DNA from: Thermoleophilia bacterium
Lineage (GTDB): Bacteria > Actinomycetota > Thermoleophilia > Gaiellales > Gaiellaceae
DNA length: 7,346 nt
Direction of reading: 5' to 3'
Assembly (NCBI GenBank): GCA_025933895.1
Contig: JAICZB010000117.1
Location: forward strand, 1-7,346
Below, piece after piece: positions 6,115-7,346 of the stretch (position 1 is the first letter of the stretch; each line of letters begins with the position of its first letter). The position numbers were made by a program, and so were the translations under genes. The notes beneath the pieces were generated by a model that had not been told where the DNA came from, did not search any database, and saw only the letters and a list, made by a program, of their open reading frames with translations.

Positions 6115-7211
6115 GCACCGTGACCCGCGTTGCGGGCCGCTACGAGCTCGTTCGACCTCTCGGGCACGGAGCGATGGCCACCGTCGATCTCGCGCACGAC
6201 GTCGAGCTCGACCGGCCGATAGCGCTGAAACGGCTAGCCGAGAACCTGGCCCGCGTCGAGGACCTGCGGCGGCGCTTCCTCCGTGAGGCGCGCCTCGCGG
6301 CCCGGCTCGCGCACCCGAACGTCGTGCGCGTCTTCGACGTCGGCGCGGACGACGGCCGGCCGTTCATCGCCATGGAGTACGTCGAAGGAGAGACGCTTGC
6401 CGAGCTCGTCGTGCGGCGCGGGCGGTTGCCGGCCGCCGAGGCTGCGTCGCTCGGGATGGAGGCCTGCGCCGGACTCGCTGCGGCCCATGCCGCGGGCCTC
6501 GTGCACCGCGACGTGAAGCCCCAGAACCTCCTGCTCCGCAGCGACGGTGTCCTCAAGCTCGGCGACTTCGGCATCGCCGCCGGCCACGAGGGGACGCGGC
6601 TCACGCTCACAGGCACCGTGCTCGGCACTGCCGGCTACCTCGCCCCCGAGCAGGCGCGCGGCGAGCGGGTCACCGCGGCCGCCGACATCTACGCCTTGGG
6701 CGCCGTGCTCTACGAGCTCCTCACCGGCGAGCCCTCGCGGACCGCCACCTCGCTCGCCGACCTCGGAAAGGAGGACGGCTTCCGGCCTCCGGACATCGCC
6801 GCTCGAGTGCCGGACGCTCCGAGGGAGCTCGCCGCCGCCGTCACTGCGTGTCTTGCGATCCGGCCCGAGGACAGGCCTTCCTCGGCCGCCGCGTTGGCTC
6901 GAATGCTCGCGCCCGCGGCGGAGGCCGAGACGTTGCCCCTGCCGGCGGACACCTCGCGCGGCGCGACCGAGATCCTCGCGCCTCGGCGGGGCGACCGGCC
7001 GCGACCGTGGACGAGGCGGAATCTCGCTGTGGTGGCCGCAATTGTCGCGGCGGCTGTCGCCGGGCTCGAAGCGGCCCTCGTCCTGAGCAGCGGCGGAAAC
7101 GAGCCGCGGCCGCAGCCGACGCCACACCGGGTCGCTCCGCCCGCTAGGGGCGCGAACGCCGGCGAGGGGGCCGGCAACATCAAGTCCTGGCTCCAGGCTC
7201 AGAGTGGCTGA
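6111..7211 (+). CDS. PknB-like membrane-anchored Ser/Thr protein kinase
   Basis: Eukaryotic-type protein kinase, 366 residues, phosphorylating Ser/Thr of unknown targets. Kinase domain at about 11-268: glycine loop GHGAMATV (18-25), ATP-anchoring K40 (ALK), helix-C E59 (REARLAARLAHPNVV), catalytic HRDVKPQN (132-139; D134, K136, N139), metal-binding DFG (152-154), APE (178-180), D192 in DIYALG, and R255 in the late DRP motif. All are intact, so it should be active. T165 and T167 in the activation loop align with the PknB autophosphorylation sites T171 and T173. After an Ala/Pro linker, a helix at about 304-326 (NLAVVAAIVAAAVAGLEAAL) anchors it, leaving only about 40 outer residues, Pro-rich, with no PASTA or other sensor domain. 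Start ATG 6111 overlaps the lipoprotein stop and has AAGGA upstream (6103-6107). The overlap suggests the lipoprotein supplies the outer sensing part. Confidence 0.94.
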   Translation: MSTVTRVAGRYELVRPLGHGAMATVDLAHDVELDRPIALKRLAENLARVEDLRRRFLREARLAARLAHPNVVRVFDVGADDGRPFIAMEYVEGETLAELVVRRGRLPAAEAASLGMEACAGLAAAHAAGLVHRDVKPQNLLLRSDGVLKLGDFGIAAGHEGTRLTLTGTVLGTAGYLAPEQARGERVTAAADIYALGAVLYELLTGEPSRTATSLADLGKEDGFRPPDIAARVPDAPRELAAAVTACLAIRPEDRPSSAAALARMLAPAAEAETLPLPADTSRGATEILAPRRGDRPRPWTRRNLAVVAAIVAAAVAGLEAALVLSSGGNEPRPQPTPHRVAPPARGANAGEGAGNIKSWLQAQSG

Positions 7212-7346
7212 GTCCTCTCAGCTCGCCAGCCGTGCTCGAGAAGCCCGCGCGTCTCCTCGACGCCCGCTGCCCAGACGCGCAGGACGTCCTCGTCCGGCAG
7301 CTCGTAGAAGCCGCCGTACTGGCCGTCCCCTGCAACCTCGCGCATC
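7199..7346 (-). CDS. C-terminal end of an unidentified protein (gene runs off right edge)
   Basis: On the minus strand an open frame runs from the right edge to a TGA at 7201-7199. The visible 48 residues begin at an ATG at 7345 (MREVAGDGQYGGFYELPDED) and end GWRAERTQPL. Only one base lies beyond that ATG, so whether it is the start or an internal Met cannot be told. The sequence looks protein-like (acidic, aromatic, helix-forming VLRVWAAGVEETRGLLEHGW), and about four fifths of its codons end in G or C, like the other genes. I do not recognise the family. Its end overlaps the 3' end of the convergent kinase gene by 13 bp. No other strand or frame explains 7212-7346. Confidence 0.6.
   Translation of the reverse strand, partial: MREVAGDGQYGGFYELPDEDVLRVWAAGVEETRGLLEHGWRAERTQPL

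Noticed and set aside
6234..7127. 297-codon minus-strand open frame opposite the kinase
   Set aside because: Antisense to a kinase with all catalytic motifs; Arg/Gly/Val-rich with no domain.

Overview
The window is high-GC DNA with strong G/C preference at third codon positions. It looks like an actinobacterial chromosome. An RsrA-type zinc anti-sigma domain, a PknB-like Ser/Thr kinase and apparent leaderless promoters all fit that. A deep-branching class such as Thermoleophilia is my guess from protein style, not something I can prove here. I see no transposase, integrase, phage gene, CRISPR array, tRNA or rRNA.

Region 1 (1-3790, + strand) is most of a dipeptide/oligopeptide ABC importer. 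It holds the C-terminal part of a family-5 substrate-binding protein (cut by the left edge), one DppB-type permease, and two ATPases of DppD and DppF type. The last three genes are tightly packed (3-bp gap, then an ATGA overlap). The binding-protein and permease genes are separated by about 106 bp that holds a perfect 12-bp hairpin and a 10-bp direct repeat. The usual second permease (DppC) is absent between DppB and DppD. If the importer is complete, DppC lies upstream of the window.

Region 2 (3813-4861, + strand) has two unrecognised envelope genes: a three-helix membrane protein that may ride on the transporter transcript, and a membrane-anchored protein with a possible NTF2-like outer domain.

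Region 3 (4882-5633) holds a zinc anti-sigma-like gene with its own likely promoter and no partner sigma gene in view. Converging on it is a short minus-strand gene for a 67-residue protein with a Cys/His zinc-ribbon-like motif. The 44 bp between their stops is highly palindromic.

Region 4 (5634-7346) starts with a 52-bp divergent promoter gap. It continues with a small lipoprotein with a His-rich tail, overlapping by ATGA a membrane-anchored PknB-like kinase. At the right edge the 3' end of a minus-strand gene overlaps the kinase stop by 13 bp.

The importer is ordinary. The more interesting half is 4200-7346, a cluster of envelope and regulatory genes (orphan anti-sigma, zinc mini-protein, lipoprotein plus kinase), several of which appear to start leaderlessly from TAnnnT boxes 6-7 nt before an ATG. 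I do not see a clearly new defence or mobile system.
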